Source: Dehalococcoidia bacterium
Lineage (GTDB): Bacteria; Chloroflexota; Dehalococcoidia; Lucifugimonadales; Lucifugimonadaceae
Assembly: GCA_012959765.1 (NCBI GenBank)
Contig: DUCO01000015.1
Coordinates: 1-64,000 of the forward strand
Direction of reading: 5' to 3'
Length of the DNA stretch: 64,000 bases
Shown: one piece after another, positions 17,170-27,076 of the stretch
How the letters are laid out: every line of letters starts with the position of its first letter
Position numbering within the stretch: the first letter of the stretch is position 1
Made by a program: the position numbers and the translations under genes
Notes under the pieces: model-generated
Databases searched by the model: none
Told to the model about the DNA's origin: nothing
Seen by the model: only the letters and a program-made list of their open reading frames with translations

Positions 17170-18286
17170 CCAAAACCTCTAGCAGCCGATCCGCAATCAC
17201 ATCCTCTTGCCCATCCGAAACATTCACCATGTTCGCCGCCAACCCACCATGATTCTTGGCCACGTAAATCCGAGGACTTCCCTCGTGCAACTCACTCCAC
17301 ACCCGCTCGATCTCGGTCTCGCCACCATCCAAAACAATCACAACGTTAGGCACGTGATAAGTCTCATAATCCTGCTCGACAGTCGCCGAAACACCATCTA
17401 AACCCTGCAATCGTGAACAAAGACTATTCGCCCGAGACCGCATCCCATCCTGCCTCGACTCATCATCCGCCTCAATAAACAGCTGCAGCGCAGTCACCAT
17501 CCCGATCATCTCTTCACGACCAACCTTCTGCGGACGACCAATCGCCATCCCCGGCCCACTGTTCTCCAGCGCCGCCTCGATCAAGTCAGCCCGGCCCGCC
17601 AATAATCCAGCCGACTGCGGGCCACCGATGTACTTCCCGCCCGAGAACGTCACCAGATCAGCGCCCTCATCGATATAAAGGTTCAAGTTCGATGCAGGCG
17701 GCAACATCGCTGCCCCATCCACGATAAACGGCACACCAGCCGTCTTCGCAACCGCCGAAATCTCACGGGCCGTCAGCCCACCCCGGGCAACGCCATACGC
17801 ATAGGTGTACAAAATCCCCGCAGTAGAAGGCGTAATCGCCGCAGCCAACTGCTCAGCAGTAGCCCCGCCCGAAGAATCGCCGGCATACGTCATCACCGCA
17901 CCCGCATACTCATGGCACTTCAAATACCCGCCAGGATTATTCGCCTGAGTCAGTATCTCGTTCTTCAACCCGGTCGTGTCAGGAAGCTGAGCAATCTTCG
18001 AAGCATCAGTCCCCGTCATCACCGCCGCTGTTGCCAGCACCAACCCACCCGCAGCCCCCGAACAGATCAACCCCGCCTCAGCGCCCGTAATCTCAGCAAC
18101 ATAACTTCCCGTTGCACGCTTCAGCTCCACCAAATCGATAAACGACTCCGATGCGAGACTCATCGCCTCACGCACCTCAGGCCGCATCATCGATCCACCG
18201 TGCGTCGTATGAGTACCGCCAGCGTTAATCAATGGCGTCACACCAAATCGAGCGTAAACAGGGTTATTCAGCGGATCGCTTGTCAT
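17162..18286 (-). CDS. SelA-like PLP enzyme (DgaE / seryl-selenium transferase superfamily)
   Basis: This 374-residue fold-type I PLP enzyme has lysine K218 in FSGGKYIGGPQSAGLL and D190 in FIVDGAAMLPP. Relatives include D-glucosaminate-6-phosphate ammonia-lyase and proteins encoded beside COG3964 amidohydrolases. No selenocysteine function is implied, because selB and the Sec tRNA are not nearby. The ATG at 18286 is preceded by GAGG at 9 nt. The stop codon is the loop of a terminator-like repeat hairpin. It diverges from a second SelA-like gene and probably acts on a small beta-hydroxy or amino-sugar acid (inference). Confidence 0.85.
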   Translation of the reverse strand: MTSDPLNNPVYARFGVTPLINAGGTHTTHGGSMMRPEVREAMSLASESFIDLVELKRATGSYVAEITGAEAGLICSGAAGGLVLATAAVMTGTDASKIAQLPDTTGLKNEILTQANNPGGYLKCHEYAGAVMTYAGDSSGGATAEQLAAAITPSTAGILYTYAYGVARGGLTAREISAVAKTAGVPFIVDGAAMLPPASNLNLYIDEGADLVTFSGGKYIGGPQSAGLLAGRADLIEAALENSGPGMAIGRPQKVGREEMIGMVTALQLFIEADDESRQDGMRSRANSLCSRLQGLDGVSATVEQDYETYHVPNVVIVLDGGETEIERVWSELHEGSPRIYVAKNHGGLAANMVNVSDGQEDVIADRLLEVLGH

Positions 18287-18449
18287 CAACTCAGTCCTCA
18301 AGCACAGTGCCACTAGTTGCACCGGATGCTCTTTGTGCCGTCCTGAACGCCTTCGCCTGTGGTAAAACTACGCCGGAACGAGCAAATTCGAATGTTGTAC
18401 CGGCATATTGACACAAGTTATCGCCGAGCAACCACTACCGGAGGATAAA

Positions 18450-19592
18450 TTGAGCGGAATATACGAACAGTTCGGAGTCACACCCGGAATCAACGCACGA
18501 GGCAACCAAACCCTGCTCGGTGGTTCGACACCCCCACCCGAAATTCAAGAAGCCATGGACGAGGCTATGAACTCCGGCTACGTGGTGTTTGAAGATCTAC
18601 TCCGCAAAACCGGCGCATTCATCGCCGATACCCTCGGAACAGAACAGGCTTTCGTTACCTCAGGCGCAGCAGCAGCTATCTCACTCGGAACCGCCGCAGC
18701 ACTTGCTGGCAACGACCGCGAAAAGATGGGTCTCATCCCCGACACCTCCACCTTCGACCGCAACGAACTGGTCTTCCAGAAAGGCCAGGACTACACCTAC
18801 AAACGCTGCTTCACACTCGCTGGAGCCAAGCTCGTCGAAATCGGACGCGAAGACGGCTGCACTGTCGAAGAAATGGAAGCTGCCATCGGACCCAAAACCG
18901 CCGGAATAGCCTTCTATGAAAGCGGTCAGTGGGGTCCGGAATGGGTAACGATCGAACAAGCACGTGAACTCGCCGACAAACACGACATCCGCCTGATCGT
19001 CGATGCAGCAGGCCAGATATACCCACTCGACCAGTTCACCAAGACCGCCCAGATCGCCGATGTCGTGGCTTTCGGTGCCAAGTACATAGGCTCACCCCAC
19101 TCAACAGGAATCTGCACCGGCCGCGCCGAATACGTTGAATCAGCCTTTCTGCAGAACTTCATCGGATTCGAAATGGCAGGTCAACAGGGACTCGCCCGAC
19201 CCTACGGACGCCCTTACAAGACCGACCGTGGCGAAGTGATCGGTGTCGCAGCCGCACTCCGACGTTGGTTCACTATCAACCACGAAGACCGACTCGCCAT
19301 CGAAGAAGCCAAGCGAACTGGATTCCACCGCGGCCTTAGCGATATTGCAGGTATAAGCGTCAACATTCCGAAAACACCCCAGATCGGCCCAAACACCACC
19401 GTCTTCATCCACTTCGATCCAGACGTACTAGGTATCGGTGGTCACGAAGTGATCAAGCGCCTCGAGAAGGGCGATCCGCCAATCTGGACCCGAACCCACG
19501 ACGATGGAAAATCGATCGGAATCGGTGTGCAAATGCTCTCCGATGAACAAGTCGAAACAGTCATCCAGCGAATCAGAGAAATCGTCTCCTGA
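18450..19592 (+). CDS. SelA-like PLP enzyme, second paralogue
   Basis: The Schiff-base lysine is K211 in VAFGAKYIGSPHSTG, with the aspartate in LIVDAAGQIYP. Residues that read SGGK in the neighbour are FGAK here, so this is a diverged subfamily. I chose TTG at 18450 because a perfect GGAGG lies 5 nt upstream; an in-frame TTG at 18408 has none. It is followed after 63 bp by a COG3964 amidohydrolase, the classical pairing of these families. A two-step conversion of one imported metabolite is plausible. Confidence 0.85.
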   Translation: MSGIYEQFGVTPGINARGNQTLLGGSTPPPEIQEAMDEAMNSGYVVFEDLLRKTGAFIADTLGTEQAFVTSGAAAAISLGTAAALAGNDREKMGLIPDTSTFDRNELVFQKGQDYTYKRCFTLAGAKLVEIGREDGCTVEEMEAAIGPKTAGIAFYESGQWGPEWVTIEQARELADKHDIRLIVDAAGQIYPLDQFTKTAQIADVVAFGAKYIGSPHSTGICTGRAEYVESAFLQNFIGFEMAGQQGLARPYGRPYKTDRGEVIGVAAALRRWFTINHEDRLAIEEAKRTGFHRGLSDIAGISVNIPKTPQIGPNTTVFIHFDPDVLGIGGHEVIKRLEKGDPPIWTRTHDDGKSIGIGVQMLSDEQVETVIQRIREIVS

Positions 19593-19655
19593 TCTGAACC
19601 CAAAAAATAACGTCGGCACAACTCAGCCGACGCCCCCTCGAAAGTGAGCTTCGAA

Positions 19656-20801
19656 ATGAAGTGGAACATACTCATCACTGGCGGACGAGTAATCGACCCG
19701 TACTCGGGAATCGACGGCGTCCGTGACGTCGCAATAACCGGCAACAAAATCGCCGAGATAGGTGAAAACCTGCCGCAAGATCAGGCCGATCTCGTGATCG
19801 ACGCATCAGACAAGATCGTCACGCCCGGCCTCATCGATCTCCACGTTCACAACTACACGGCACGCGGCAATCGGCCCAGTGTCGACTCCGACTCCACCAA
19901 CATGGCGTACGGAGTCACCACGGCCCTCGACGCCGGTACCGCAACGCCGTCCGAGTACCCCCACTACTGGGAATCCGACATCCAGAACACCAAAGTCAGG
20001 CTCTACTCGCTGGTGCGCATGCCCGACCCGTACGGACCCGACCCGTCATCGGTCGGTGAAGTGAGCGATCTCATCACTAGCTACGACACGCTTCTCGGCG
20101 TGAAGTTCCACCACTCCCAGCACTTCTCATCACTGCCATTGGCTCGAGAAGCCGTTGACTTCGGAGGCGGAATCCTGATGTGCGAAGCCTACGGAGCACC
20201 GATCCCGCAGCTACTCGACTGGATGAACCCCGGCGATATCCTGACCCACACGTTCCACGCAGCATTCCGGTTCCCAATCTTCGACCACCGAGGTCAACTC
20301 TGGTCGAAAATCTGGGACGCCAAAGAACGTGGCGTATTCCTCGATATCGGGCATGGCGCTCGCGGCTTTGCATTCCGAACGATGGAACAGGCGCTTTCGC
20401 AGGGATTCAAGCCCGACACCATAAGCACCGATGTCCACGTCGGCAACATCGATGGCCCCGTCTACGACATGCCAACAACCATGTCGAAAATGCTCGCCAT
20501 CGGTCTCTCTCTCAACGACGTAATCGAAATGTCGACACAAATTCCAGCACGTGCCCTAATGCAAGAAAAAGAGCTGGGCTCACTCGCAGTTGGCACTGTT
20601 GCCGACGTAGTAATCAGCAACATGGATCAGGGCTCGTTCACCTACCTCGACGTACTCCACGAAGAACGCGCGGCCAAAGAAAAATTCTCACCCGAAACAG
20701 TCATCTACTCAGGAAACATCTACGACGGCGACAAGTTCCAACCCGGCGAAATGTCCCACAAACACGACGCCCCACCAGGCTTCATCCTCACAGAAACCTA
20801 A
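19656..20801 (+). CDS. COG3964 amidohydrolase/deacetylase
   Basis: This amidohydrolase-superfamily TIM barrel has a complete binuclear set: HxH in LIDLHVHN, carboxylated-lysine candidate in LLGVKFHHS, His in ILTHTFHAA, His in LDIGHGARGF and Asp in ISTDVH. COG3964 proteins are often misannotated as dihydroorotase; characterised members hydrolyse acetylated alpha-hydroxy acids. The ATG at 19656 is preferred over a GTG at 19644. It forms a transcription unit with the SelA-like gene upstream. The C-terminus is longer than in the other paralogues here. Confidence 0.88.
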   Translation: MKWNILITGGRVIDPYSGIDGVRDVAITGNKIAEIGENLPQDQADLVIDASDKIVTPGLIDLHVHNYTARGNRPSVDSDSTNMAYGVTTALDAGTATPSEYPHYWESDIQNTKVRLYSLVRMPDPYGPDPSSVGEVSDLITSYDTLLGVKFHHSQHFSSLPLAREAVDFGGGILMCEAYGAPIPQLLDWMNPGDILTHTFHAAFRFPIFDHRGQLWSKIWDAKERGVFLDIGHGARGFAFRTMEQALSQGFKPDTISTDVHVGNIDGPVYDMPTTMSKMLAIGLSLNDVIEMSTQIPARALMQEKELGSLAVGTVADVVISNMDQGSFTYLDVLHEERAAKEKFSPETVIYSGNIYDGDKFQPGEMSHKHDAPPGFILTET

Positions 20802-20828
20802 ACCGACGTTTAAGTGCAGCGCACGTAA

Positions 20829-20995
20829 CCCCCTCTCCCCAGGGGAGAGGGTTGTGGTGAGGGAGAAGCCCCCTACTCAGCAAACAACCCACCAATCGCC
20901 CACTGTCATCCTGAACTTGATTCAGGATCCATGCCAACCCACAAACAACCTATCGCCTCAGCCAACTCTCCAAAGGCAAGAAAAAGTCACCCAGT
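20829..20995 (+). repeat. Repeat block A-B-C
   Basis: Module A is at 20829-20868, B at 20902-20929, and C at 20957-20995. The C hairpin is imperfect here (GTCACCCAGTGCC), and the TGA of the leftward aldo/keto reductase lies in its left arm, followed by TTTTTC in that direction. Confidence 0.85.
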
Positions 20996-22024
20996 GCCCC
21001 CCCGCGGCGGCGCCAAAGTCGGCTCATAAAAATAACCAGCAGCCGAAAAATACGGACCAGAATTCTCCGCCGGATACTCATCCAAAATCGCATCCACCTC
21101 AGCCTTATCCGAAGCCGACAACACCCACTCCACAGCCGCAACATTCTGCGCAATCTGCTCAGCCGAACTCGCTCCGGCAATCACCGTCGCCACGATCGGG
21201 TCCGCCAAAAGCCACGCAAACGCCAACTCCAACACAGTGTGCCCACGATCCCGAGCCCAGCCATCCAACAACCCCACCAGCTCAAGATTTCGCGAGGTAA
21301 TCCACCGATCCGCCATCCCCTGCTCAAGCGCCAAACGTGTCCCCTCAGGAACCGAACCCCCATCAGCCGCGTTCGCCTTTCCCGTCAGCATCCCAGCAGC
21401 CAACGGCAAATAAGGAATCACGCTCATTCCCAACTCCCTGCAAGCCGGAATCATCTCAGCCTCAGCGCCCCGAGCCATCATCGAATAAGCAAACTGCGAA
21501 GCCGCAAACGGCACAAACCCGTTCTGCTTGTTCGTCCACTGAGCATCCGTAATCCGCCACGCCTCGAAATTGCACCCGGTCGTATACCGAATCTTGCCGT
21601 CACGAACCAGATCGTCTAACGCCCGCAAAGTCTCCTCGATCGGCATCCGAGTGTCGGGACGATGGATCATGTACACATCGATATAGTCGGTCTGAAGTCT
21701 CGTCAAACTCTCCTCAACCGACCGCATCACAAAGTTGCGCGAACCCCCAAAGTTGTTCGGACCCTGCCTGCGCATCGACCCAAACTTTGTCCCGATCAAC
21801 ATCTCGTCACGCCGACCCACCAGCGCATGCCCGATGTACTCCTCCGACAACCCCGTGGCGTACACATTCGACGTATCGACGAAGTTCACCCCATGGTCGA
21901 TCGCGGCATGAATGATCGCCACCGACTCAGGCCGATCCCGCCGATCCGGCATCCCAAAGCTGTTCGCCCCAAGCCCAATCTCCGAAACCTCTAACCCTGT
22001 GCTGCCCAGATGTCGATACTTCAA
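20987..22024 (-). CDS. Aldo/keto reductase
   Basis: This 345-residue (alpha/beta)8 NAD(P)H-dependent oxidoreductase has its catalytic tetrad visible: D50 and Y55 (FVDTSNVYATG), K80 (LIGTKFG) and H121 (YMIHRPD). It reduces an aldehyde or ketone of unknown identity. Its ATG overlaps the TGA of the upstream alpha/beta hydrolase (ATGA), so the two form a coupled operon. The last codons and the stop run into a dispersed repeat, which also provides a hairpin plus T-tract. Confidence 0.93.
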   Translation of the reverse strand: MKYRHLGSTGLEVSEIGLGANSFGMPDRRDRPESVAIIHAAIDHGVNFVDTSNVYATGLSEEYIGHALVGRRDEMLIGTKFGSMRRQGPNNFGGSRNFVMRSVEESLTRLQTDYIDVYMIHRPDTRMPIEETLRALDDLVRDGKIRYTTGCNFEAWRITDAQWTNKQNGFVPFAASQFAYSMMARGAEAEMIPACRELGMSVIPYLPLAAGMLTGKANAADGGSVPEGTRLALEQGMADRWITSRNLELVGLLDGWARDRGHTVLELAFAWLLADPIVATVIAGASSAEQIAQNVAAVEWVLSASDKAEVDAILDEYPAENSGPYFSAAGYFYEPTLAPPRGGTG

Positions 22025-24000
22025 CTCGACACCCCCAACGCCCTCGAAACAGCCACGTCATAACGATCCACCGCGTTCTGAACAACCAGTTCGAGATCTT
22101 CTGGCAAAACATATCCATTCCGCACCAGCGCCTCCGCATCCCGCCTCACCAGCTCGAGATACTCATCTCGGCCTCCATACCGCTCCTCAACAGAAAGCCG
22201 AGGATCACCAGCCTCGTCCCGTGCCGCCCGCGTCGCGGCAAACCAGTTCGAGAACCCCAGCATCAAAATCTGCTGCTCAGGCGACCCCGTCTCGGGATCT
22301 CGAACATTCCAGCCTGAATGCGTCGCCACCGGCCGTGTCAAATCAGGCAACCGAACCCCCGCCACCTCGTTCCCATCACCATCGACCGCCGAAACAAGGC
22401 ACTGATACGTCGCACCCTCAACCGACGGATACACACCAACACCCTCATCGGCCCGCGCCCCCAACTCCATCGATTTAATTACCCACAACTTCGATCGATC
22501 CGGAGTCACCTGCCCCGGCAACCGATCAAACACATCCAACACAGCACCCTGCGCCACCGCCGTCTCCGACCCAACTTGCGCATGCGCGCTCGCAGGCGGC
22601 TCAACACCGTCCGTCACCCACCGCTCCAGGTTCACCAGCGCCGCCCTCAACAAAGGCGAATAGTCGACCACGTTGTAGGCATACCTACCTAGCCCACCCT
22701 CCGTACTCGAACCTCGCCCCTGCGGCAACGAACCCGCCCCATGCTGCGTGCCAGCAAAGTGATAAGACCGTGTGTCGGCGTCCGATTCAAGGTCACGTCG
22801 CCCCTCCGGGTCCGTGTGCGCCAGTGAAGCATCACCCCGCCAGTACTCAGCCGAACTATTCGTATAAATCACCTTCGGAACGTTCCCACTCGCCTTCAAA
22901 CGCTTGAGCAACCCATCCGAACCCTCGCCAAACGGATCATCAAGCTCCTCATCAGCGAACGGAAATAAATGCCCAAAACTCGGATACGACTGGTTCGACG
23001 GCTGCGCATAACGATGGTTAAAAGCGCCCATCCTCGCCCCCGCAACGTGAGGCAGTAACCCGTCGTAAACCTTCCGACCCTGCTCATCAACGTTCAACCC
23101 GAGATGCAAAAACTGCCGCAACATCCGACCCGTCTGAGAAGTGCCAAACCCAAACGCGTGATCAAGCCGACCCACCTCAGGCAAAAGCTCCGCACTATCG
23201 AACTTCAACCACGAAGCAACATCCCGCAACGCCAGCAACCCGGCACCAACAACCGGAGAATCCTTCGTCGAATATACAATCTGGTAGTACTTACCCGGCT
23301 CAAACCCGGCACCAAGGTAAATGTGCTCGTCGCTTGGCTCAACACCACTCGCCGTCTCACGAGCGAAACTCCACTCCGAACGCGGAACAACCTCGTCTAC
23401 GCCGTCCTCGTAATCCTTCACATACAGAACAGCCCCCGCCTCATCGAGATCACTCACTCGCAGCGGCTTGTGAATCCGATCAGCAAGCAACCACGTCGAC
23501 TCACGCTTATTCGGCCGTATCTCCACCACGTTCTGCCCCGCATCAGCCTCACCCGACAAATCAGCAATCGGCGGCTCCAAACCCATCAACACGTCATCCA
23601 CATACACATCCCACTGCCACCCAATCGAAGCAACTGTCCAACCCTGCTCAAACAAAAATCCATCACCCTGCCCTGCACTGGCAGAAGCCTCCTTAGCGCT
23701 CCTGTTGAACGTATCCACAACCCTGCGCCTGCCTCTGTTTGGCAGCTCCACGAGTAACCGATTCGCAGCTCGATCCGGATCCACCGGCGTCACAATCGAA
23801 AAATCAGCCGCAAACCGCACCCGGCCATCGCCATCGCGAGGAGCGAACTCCAAATCGACGATCGAACTGTTCACCTCAGCCAACGGATCAACAGCGAACG
23901 TCAGAACGGCATCAATCTGCTCGTACGCACCTGCGTCGCCAAATTCACGACCACCCGCATACGGAAATCGGTTGACCTGCTTCATATCGACGATTGTCAT
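22021..24000 (-). CDS. Alpha/beta hydrolase domain protein (about 660 residues)
   Basis: The 659-residue product matches a family of large secondary-metabolite-type alpha/beta hydrolases. The nucleophile-elbow candidate is the Ser in GFGTSQTGRMLRQF (about 295-308). There is no signal peptide. A plausible substrate is an ester or lactone. The start ATG follows a short divergent region shared with the sulfatase gene, which contains the dyad AAAAAT-TGCG-ATTTTT (24027-24042). It is coupled to the aldo/keto reductase downstream, suggesting ester cleavage followed by carbonyl reduction (inference). Confidence 0.8.
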   Translation of the reverse strand: MTIVDMKQVNRFPYAGGREFGDAGAYEQIDAVLTFAVDPLAEVNSSIVDLEFAPRDGDGRVRFAADFSIVTPVDPDRAANRLLVELPNRGRRRVVDTFNRSAKEASASAGQGDGFLFEQGWTVASIGWQWDVYVDDVLMGLEPPIADLSGEADAGQNVVEIRPNKRESTWLLADRIHKPLRVSDLDEAGAVLYVKDYEDGVDEVVPRSEWSFARETASGVEPSDEHIYLGAGFEPGKYYQIVYSTKDSPVVGAGLLALRDVASWLKFDSAELLPEVGRLDHAFGFGTSQTGRMLRQFLHLGLNVDEQGRKVYDGLLPHVAGARMGAFNHRYAQPSNQSYPSFGHLFPFADEELDDPFGEGSDGLLKRLKASGNVPKVIYTNSSAEYWRGDASLAHTDPEGRRDLESDADTRSYHFAGTQHGAGSLPQGRGSSTEGGLGRYAYNVVDYSPLLRAALVNLERWVTDGVEPPASAHAQVGSETAVAQGAVLDVFDRLPGQVTPDRSKLWVIKSMELGARADEGVGVYPSVEGATYQCLVSAVDGDGNEVAGVRLPDLTRPVATHSGWNVRDPETGSPEQQILMLGFSNWFAATRAARDEAGDPRLSVEERYGGRDEYLELVRRDAEALVRNGYVLPEDLELVVQNAVDRYDVAVSRALGVSS

Positions 24001-24026
24001 TGAATTCCTCAGTCTGTCTCAAAAAT

Positions 24027-24042
24027 AAAAATTGCGATTTTT
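24027..24042. promoter_or_regulatory. Dyad in the hydrolase/sulfatase divergent region
   Basis: AAAAAT-TGCG-ATTTTT is a perfect 6-bp-arm dyad located 27 bp from the hydrolase start and 65 bp from the sulfatase start. It could be an operator for both genes; function is not shown. Confidence 0.3.
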
Positions 24043-24106
24043 GTCTGGCGGGGCGATTATAGGCTCGCTCACGGCAAATAGAAGATAACAACTCATCGGA
24101 GAACGC

Positions 24107-25645
24107 ATGTCACAGCCCGCTCGCCCCAATCTCGTCTACATCTTCACCGACCAGCAGCGAGCCGACACCATGGCCGCCTACGGCAATGACTGGATCGACA
24201 CGCCGAACCTCAACCGACTCTCCGACCAGAGCTTCGTTTTCGAAAACGCATACGTCAGTTCCCCCATCTGCACACCGTCCCGCTCAACCCAGATGACCGG
24301 ACTCTGGCCCCACACCAACGGCTGCATCAAAAACAACATCCCGCTCCCGCAGAACGTCCAGACCTTCGCCGAATTCTTCCCAGACGACTACCACACCGCC
24401 TACTACGGCAAGTGGCATCTTGGCGATGAAGTGATCAAGCGCAAAGGCTGGGACGAGTGGCACTCGATCGAAGACCAGTACCGCATCTGGAACACCGATC
24501 CAGTCCACGACGAAACCCTCAGCGACTATCACCACTGGCTCGTCGGCCTCGGCTACAAACCCGATAAAGAGTCCCGCGGCACGATGGTCTTCTCCCGACC
24601 CTTCGCCGCATCACTCCCAATCGAACACACTAAGGCAATCTATCTTGGCGACCGCGTCGCCGAGTTCATCGACGAACGAAAAGACTCGCCCTTCGCCATC
24701 TGCATCAACTTCTTCGAACCACACCCGCCGTACGTCGGACCCACCGACGATCTGTACGACCCCAAAACCCTCCCGCAATCGCCAATCTTCATGAAGAACC
24801 CGCCCGAGGACGCCGCAAGAATGCACCTGCTCATGGCAGAAGCCCAGCAGTCGAAAAGCGACTCCCCCGGATCCACATCGCTCTCTGAAGTGATGGGCAG
24901 AGACCTCCCTCCAGAAGACGTCATCGGCGAAGGCCCAACCGAAAACACAGAAGCGGAATATCGGCGAATTCAGGCGAGCTACTACGGACTCGTCACCCTG
25001 ATGGACAAAGCCGTCGGTAAGGTCCTCGACACCATCGACAACGCCGGAATCGCCGACAATACAGTGGTCGTTTTCACCTCAGAACACGGCGATCAGATGG
25101 GCGAACACAACATCTTCCAAAAAGTCGTCATGTACGAACAGTCAGCCAAAGTCCCATGCCTCATGAAAGTGCCCTGGCTCAACAACCAGCGCGTGCCCGG
25201 CCGCTACTCCCACATCGACACCATCCCAACCCTGCTCGACCTCATGGGTATCGATGTGCCTGACCACCTTCAAGGCGAATCAAAAGCATCAACCCTCAGA
25301 AACGATGAAACTCTCGAAGACAACGACATTTTCCTCGACTGGAACGGCCGCAGCATCGACCTCAAATTCCCGCTCACCGAACTCGAACGAATGCGAGAAC
25401 TCCCACACCGCTGCATCGTCACTGGCGACGGCTGGAAGCTGAACCTATCAGTAGGCGATCAAAGTGAACTCTACGACCTCAACACCGACCCCTACGAACA
25501 GACCAACCTCTTCAACGATCCGCAATACTCCGACCGAGTAGTCGAACTAGCTAAAAAAATCCGCAACTGGCAAATCCAAACCAACGACACAGCCCTAATC
25601 CCCGACGTCTATCCCGGAGTAGGCCACGTAGAAGGCATGCGTTAA
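24107..25645 (+). CDS. Cys-type sulfatase
   Basis: This 512-residue alkaline-phosphatase-superfamily sulfatase has the formylglycine motif C55-T-P-S-R (SSPICTPSRSTQMTG). The first metal-binding Asp pair is replaced by YIFTDQQRADT, the TDQ form common in sulfatases, and KWHLG and SEHGDQMGEH carry active-site lysine, histidines and aspartate. There is no signal peptide, so it is presumably cytoplasmic and modified by a formylglycine-generating or anaerobic maturase encoded elsewhere. GGAG lies 5 nt upstream of the ATG. It would desulfate an organic sulfate ester. Confidence 0.93.
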   Translation: MSQPARPNLVYIFTDQQRADTMAAYGNDWIDTPNLNRLSDQSFVFENAYVSSPICTPSRSTQMTGLWPHTNGCIKNNIPLPQNVQTFAEFFPDDYHTAYYGKWHLGDEVIKRKGWDEWHSIEDQYRIWNTDPVHDETLSDYHHWLVGLGYKPDKESRGTMVFSRPFAASLPIEHTKAIYLGDRVAEFIDERKDSPFAICINFFEPHPPYVGPTDDLYDPKTLPQSPIFMKNPPEDAARMHLLMAEAQQSKSDSPGSTSLSEVMGRDLPPEDVIGEGPTENTEAEYRRIQASYYGLVTLMDKAVGKVLDTIDNAGIADNTVVVFTSEHGDQMGEHNIFQKVVMYEQSAKVPCLMKVPWLNNQRVPGRYSHIDTIPTLLDLMGIDVPDHLQGESKASTLRNDETLEDNDIFLDWNGRSIDLKFPLTELERMRELPHRCIVTGDGWKLNLSVGDQSELYDLNTDPYEQTNLFNDPQYSDRVVELAKKIRNWQIQTNDTALIPDVYPGVGHVEGMR

Positions 25646-25650
25646 GCCGG

Positions 25651-25823
25651 TCCCCTCTCCCAGCGGGAGAGGGCTGGGGTGAGGGAGAAGCGTCTGATCA
25701 GCAAACAACAACCAAACAACCAACTGTCATCCTGAATTCATTTTCAGGATCTAAAACACCAAACCACCAACAACCCCACTCCTCAGGCAACACTCAAAAG
25801 GCAAGAAAAAGTGGCCTAGCCAC
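25651..25823 (+). repeat. Repeat block A-B-C between convergent genes
   Basis: Module A is at 25651-25691. B (ATCCTGAA...TTCAGGAT, loop TTCATT) is at 25724-25752. C ends with GTGGCCTAGCCAC (25811-25823), five bases from the stop of the leftward amidohydrolase. In that gene's direction the hairpin is followed by TTTTTCTTGCC. Confidence 0.88.
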
Positions 25824-25827
25824 CCAC

Positions 25828-26997
25828 CTACGGCAAGTTCAAATCTGTCGTCGGCGTCTCGCCCCAATCATCCTTACCCATACCGTCGTAATCGAACTGA
25901 ACAACGCCATCCTTGATCGTCATCTGGTTAAGCAACCTACCCTCAGCCCTCATGATCCGATACCCGGTCGGACCCGAATCCGAAAGACCCGCCGGACGAT
26001 CCTGGAACTCCAGAATCGAAACATCAGCAAGCGCACCCGGCGTCAACGTCCCCAGCTCGGTGTGATTAATCCACTTTGCCGGCTCCCACGTCGACCGAGC
26101 AACAACCTCAGCCATCGGCATGCCCATAGCTAAGAACTTGCTCATAACCTCAGTCATCTGCGCACGAGAAGTGTGCAAACTCGAACGGTGCATATCAGTT
26201 GAAATAGTGTCAGGCGGGAACCCCTGATCTAACGCAGGCTTCGCCATCGAGAACGAAAAACTGTTGTTCCCATGACCAACATCAAACTTGATTCCCCGCT
26301 TGCGAGCATCAATGTAGTGCTGCTTCACCTTGCCATCATTGCCGATCATCGGCTTCCCGTAACCAAAGCAATGCGTCGTGCCATCACCCGGTCGTAACCG
26401 CTTCAGCATGTCCTCAAAAGTACGAGTCGGCTTAGCGTTCTGATCTACAAGAGTGAACGTACCCGAAAGCCGAGCAGCCTCAACACCCCGGTCGATCGAC
26501 TCCCAACCCTTGCCCTGGAAATGAGCAACTTTTACACCAACAATAATGTCCGACCGCTGCATGATCTTCGCAGCCGTCAGCTCCGCATCCATATCCTCAA
26601 TATCCTGCTCAACATCGCCATCCATACCCTTGCCAACGATATTCAACAACGCAAACACTCGGACAGCCGACTTCTTGATTATCTCGTCATTGAACTGGTC
26701 AAAAGTGCGCCATCCAGCACCACCACAATCGACCATCGTCGTCACACCGTAAGGAAAGCACATCTCCTCAGGAAACATCGCCCCCGAATAGACAGCCGTG
26801 TGAGCGTGAATATCGATCAGCCCCGGCGTCACAAACATGCCCGAAGCATCGATCACACGCCGACCCTGCGACTCCGGAATGTCCTTTTCGACACCCGCCA
26901 CAACCCGCCCGGCAATCCCAACGTCCATCACCTCGTCGATACCGTTTGCGGCATCAATAACATGACCGCCCTTAATCAGTAGATCGTAGCTAGGCAT
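25828..26997 (-). CDS. COG3964 amidohydrolase (import-operon copy)
   Basis: This 389-residue metal-dependent hydrolase has all binuclear-site residues: H64, H66 (IDIHAH), K156 (IVGVKVAHF), H209 (TTHCFGYGKP), H242 (FDVGHGNNSF) and D268 (STDMH). The ATG at 26997 is preferred over a GTG at 27000. It follows the DppC gene by 79 bp and is the last gene of the lipoprotein-DppB-DppC-amidohydrolase series, so its substrate is probably the imported compound. It is a paralogue of the genes at 43.7 and 45.4 kb. Confidence 0.88.
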   Translation of the reverse strand: MPSYDLLIKGGHVIDAANGIDEVMDVGIAGRVVAGVEKDIPESQGRRVIDASGMFVTPGLIDIHAHTAVYSGAMFPEEMCFPYGVTTMVDCGGAGWRTFDQFNDEIIKKSAVRVFALLNIVGKGMDGDVEQDIEDMDAELTAAKIMQRSDIIVGVKVAHFQGKGWESIDRGVEAARLSGTFTLVDQNAKPTRTFEDMLKRLRPGDGTTHCFGYGKPMIGNDGKVKQHYIDARKRGIKFDVGHGNNSFSFSMAKPALDQGFPPDTISTDMHRSSLHTSRAQMTEVMSKFLAMGMPMAEVVARSTWEPAKWINHTELGTLTPGALADVSILEFQDRPAGLSDSGPTGYRIMRAEGRLLNQMTIKDGVVQFDYDGMGKDDWGETPTTDLNLP

Positions 26998-27076
26998 CAC
27001 AAGTAGTCCCTTCGAACTAAACAGAAGTTGAAAACGAAAAAGTTAACGAACCACGATCAAAAAGCAGCCTAGCTGC

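Noticed and set aside
17162-18286. Selenocysteine synthesis by the SelA-like proteins
   Set aside because: No selB, selD or tRNA-Sec is visible, no in-frame TGA codon is suggested in a selenoprotein, and the gene context points to small-molecule PLP enzymes.
25828-26997. Dihydroorotase (pyrC) annotation
   Set aside because: The sequence is of the COG3964 type with catabolic neighbours and no pyrimidine genes; such proteins are often misnamed dihydroorotase.
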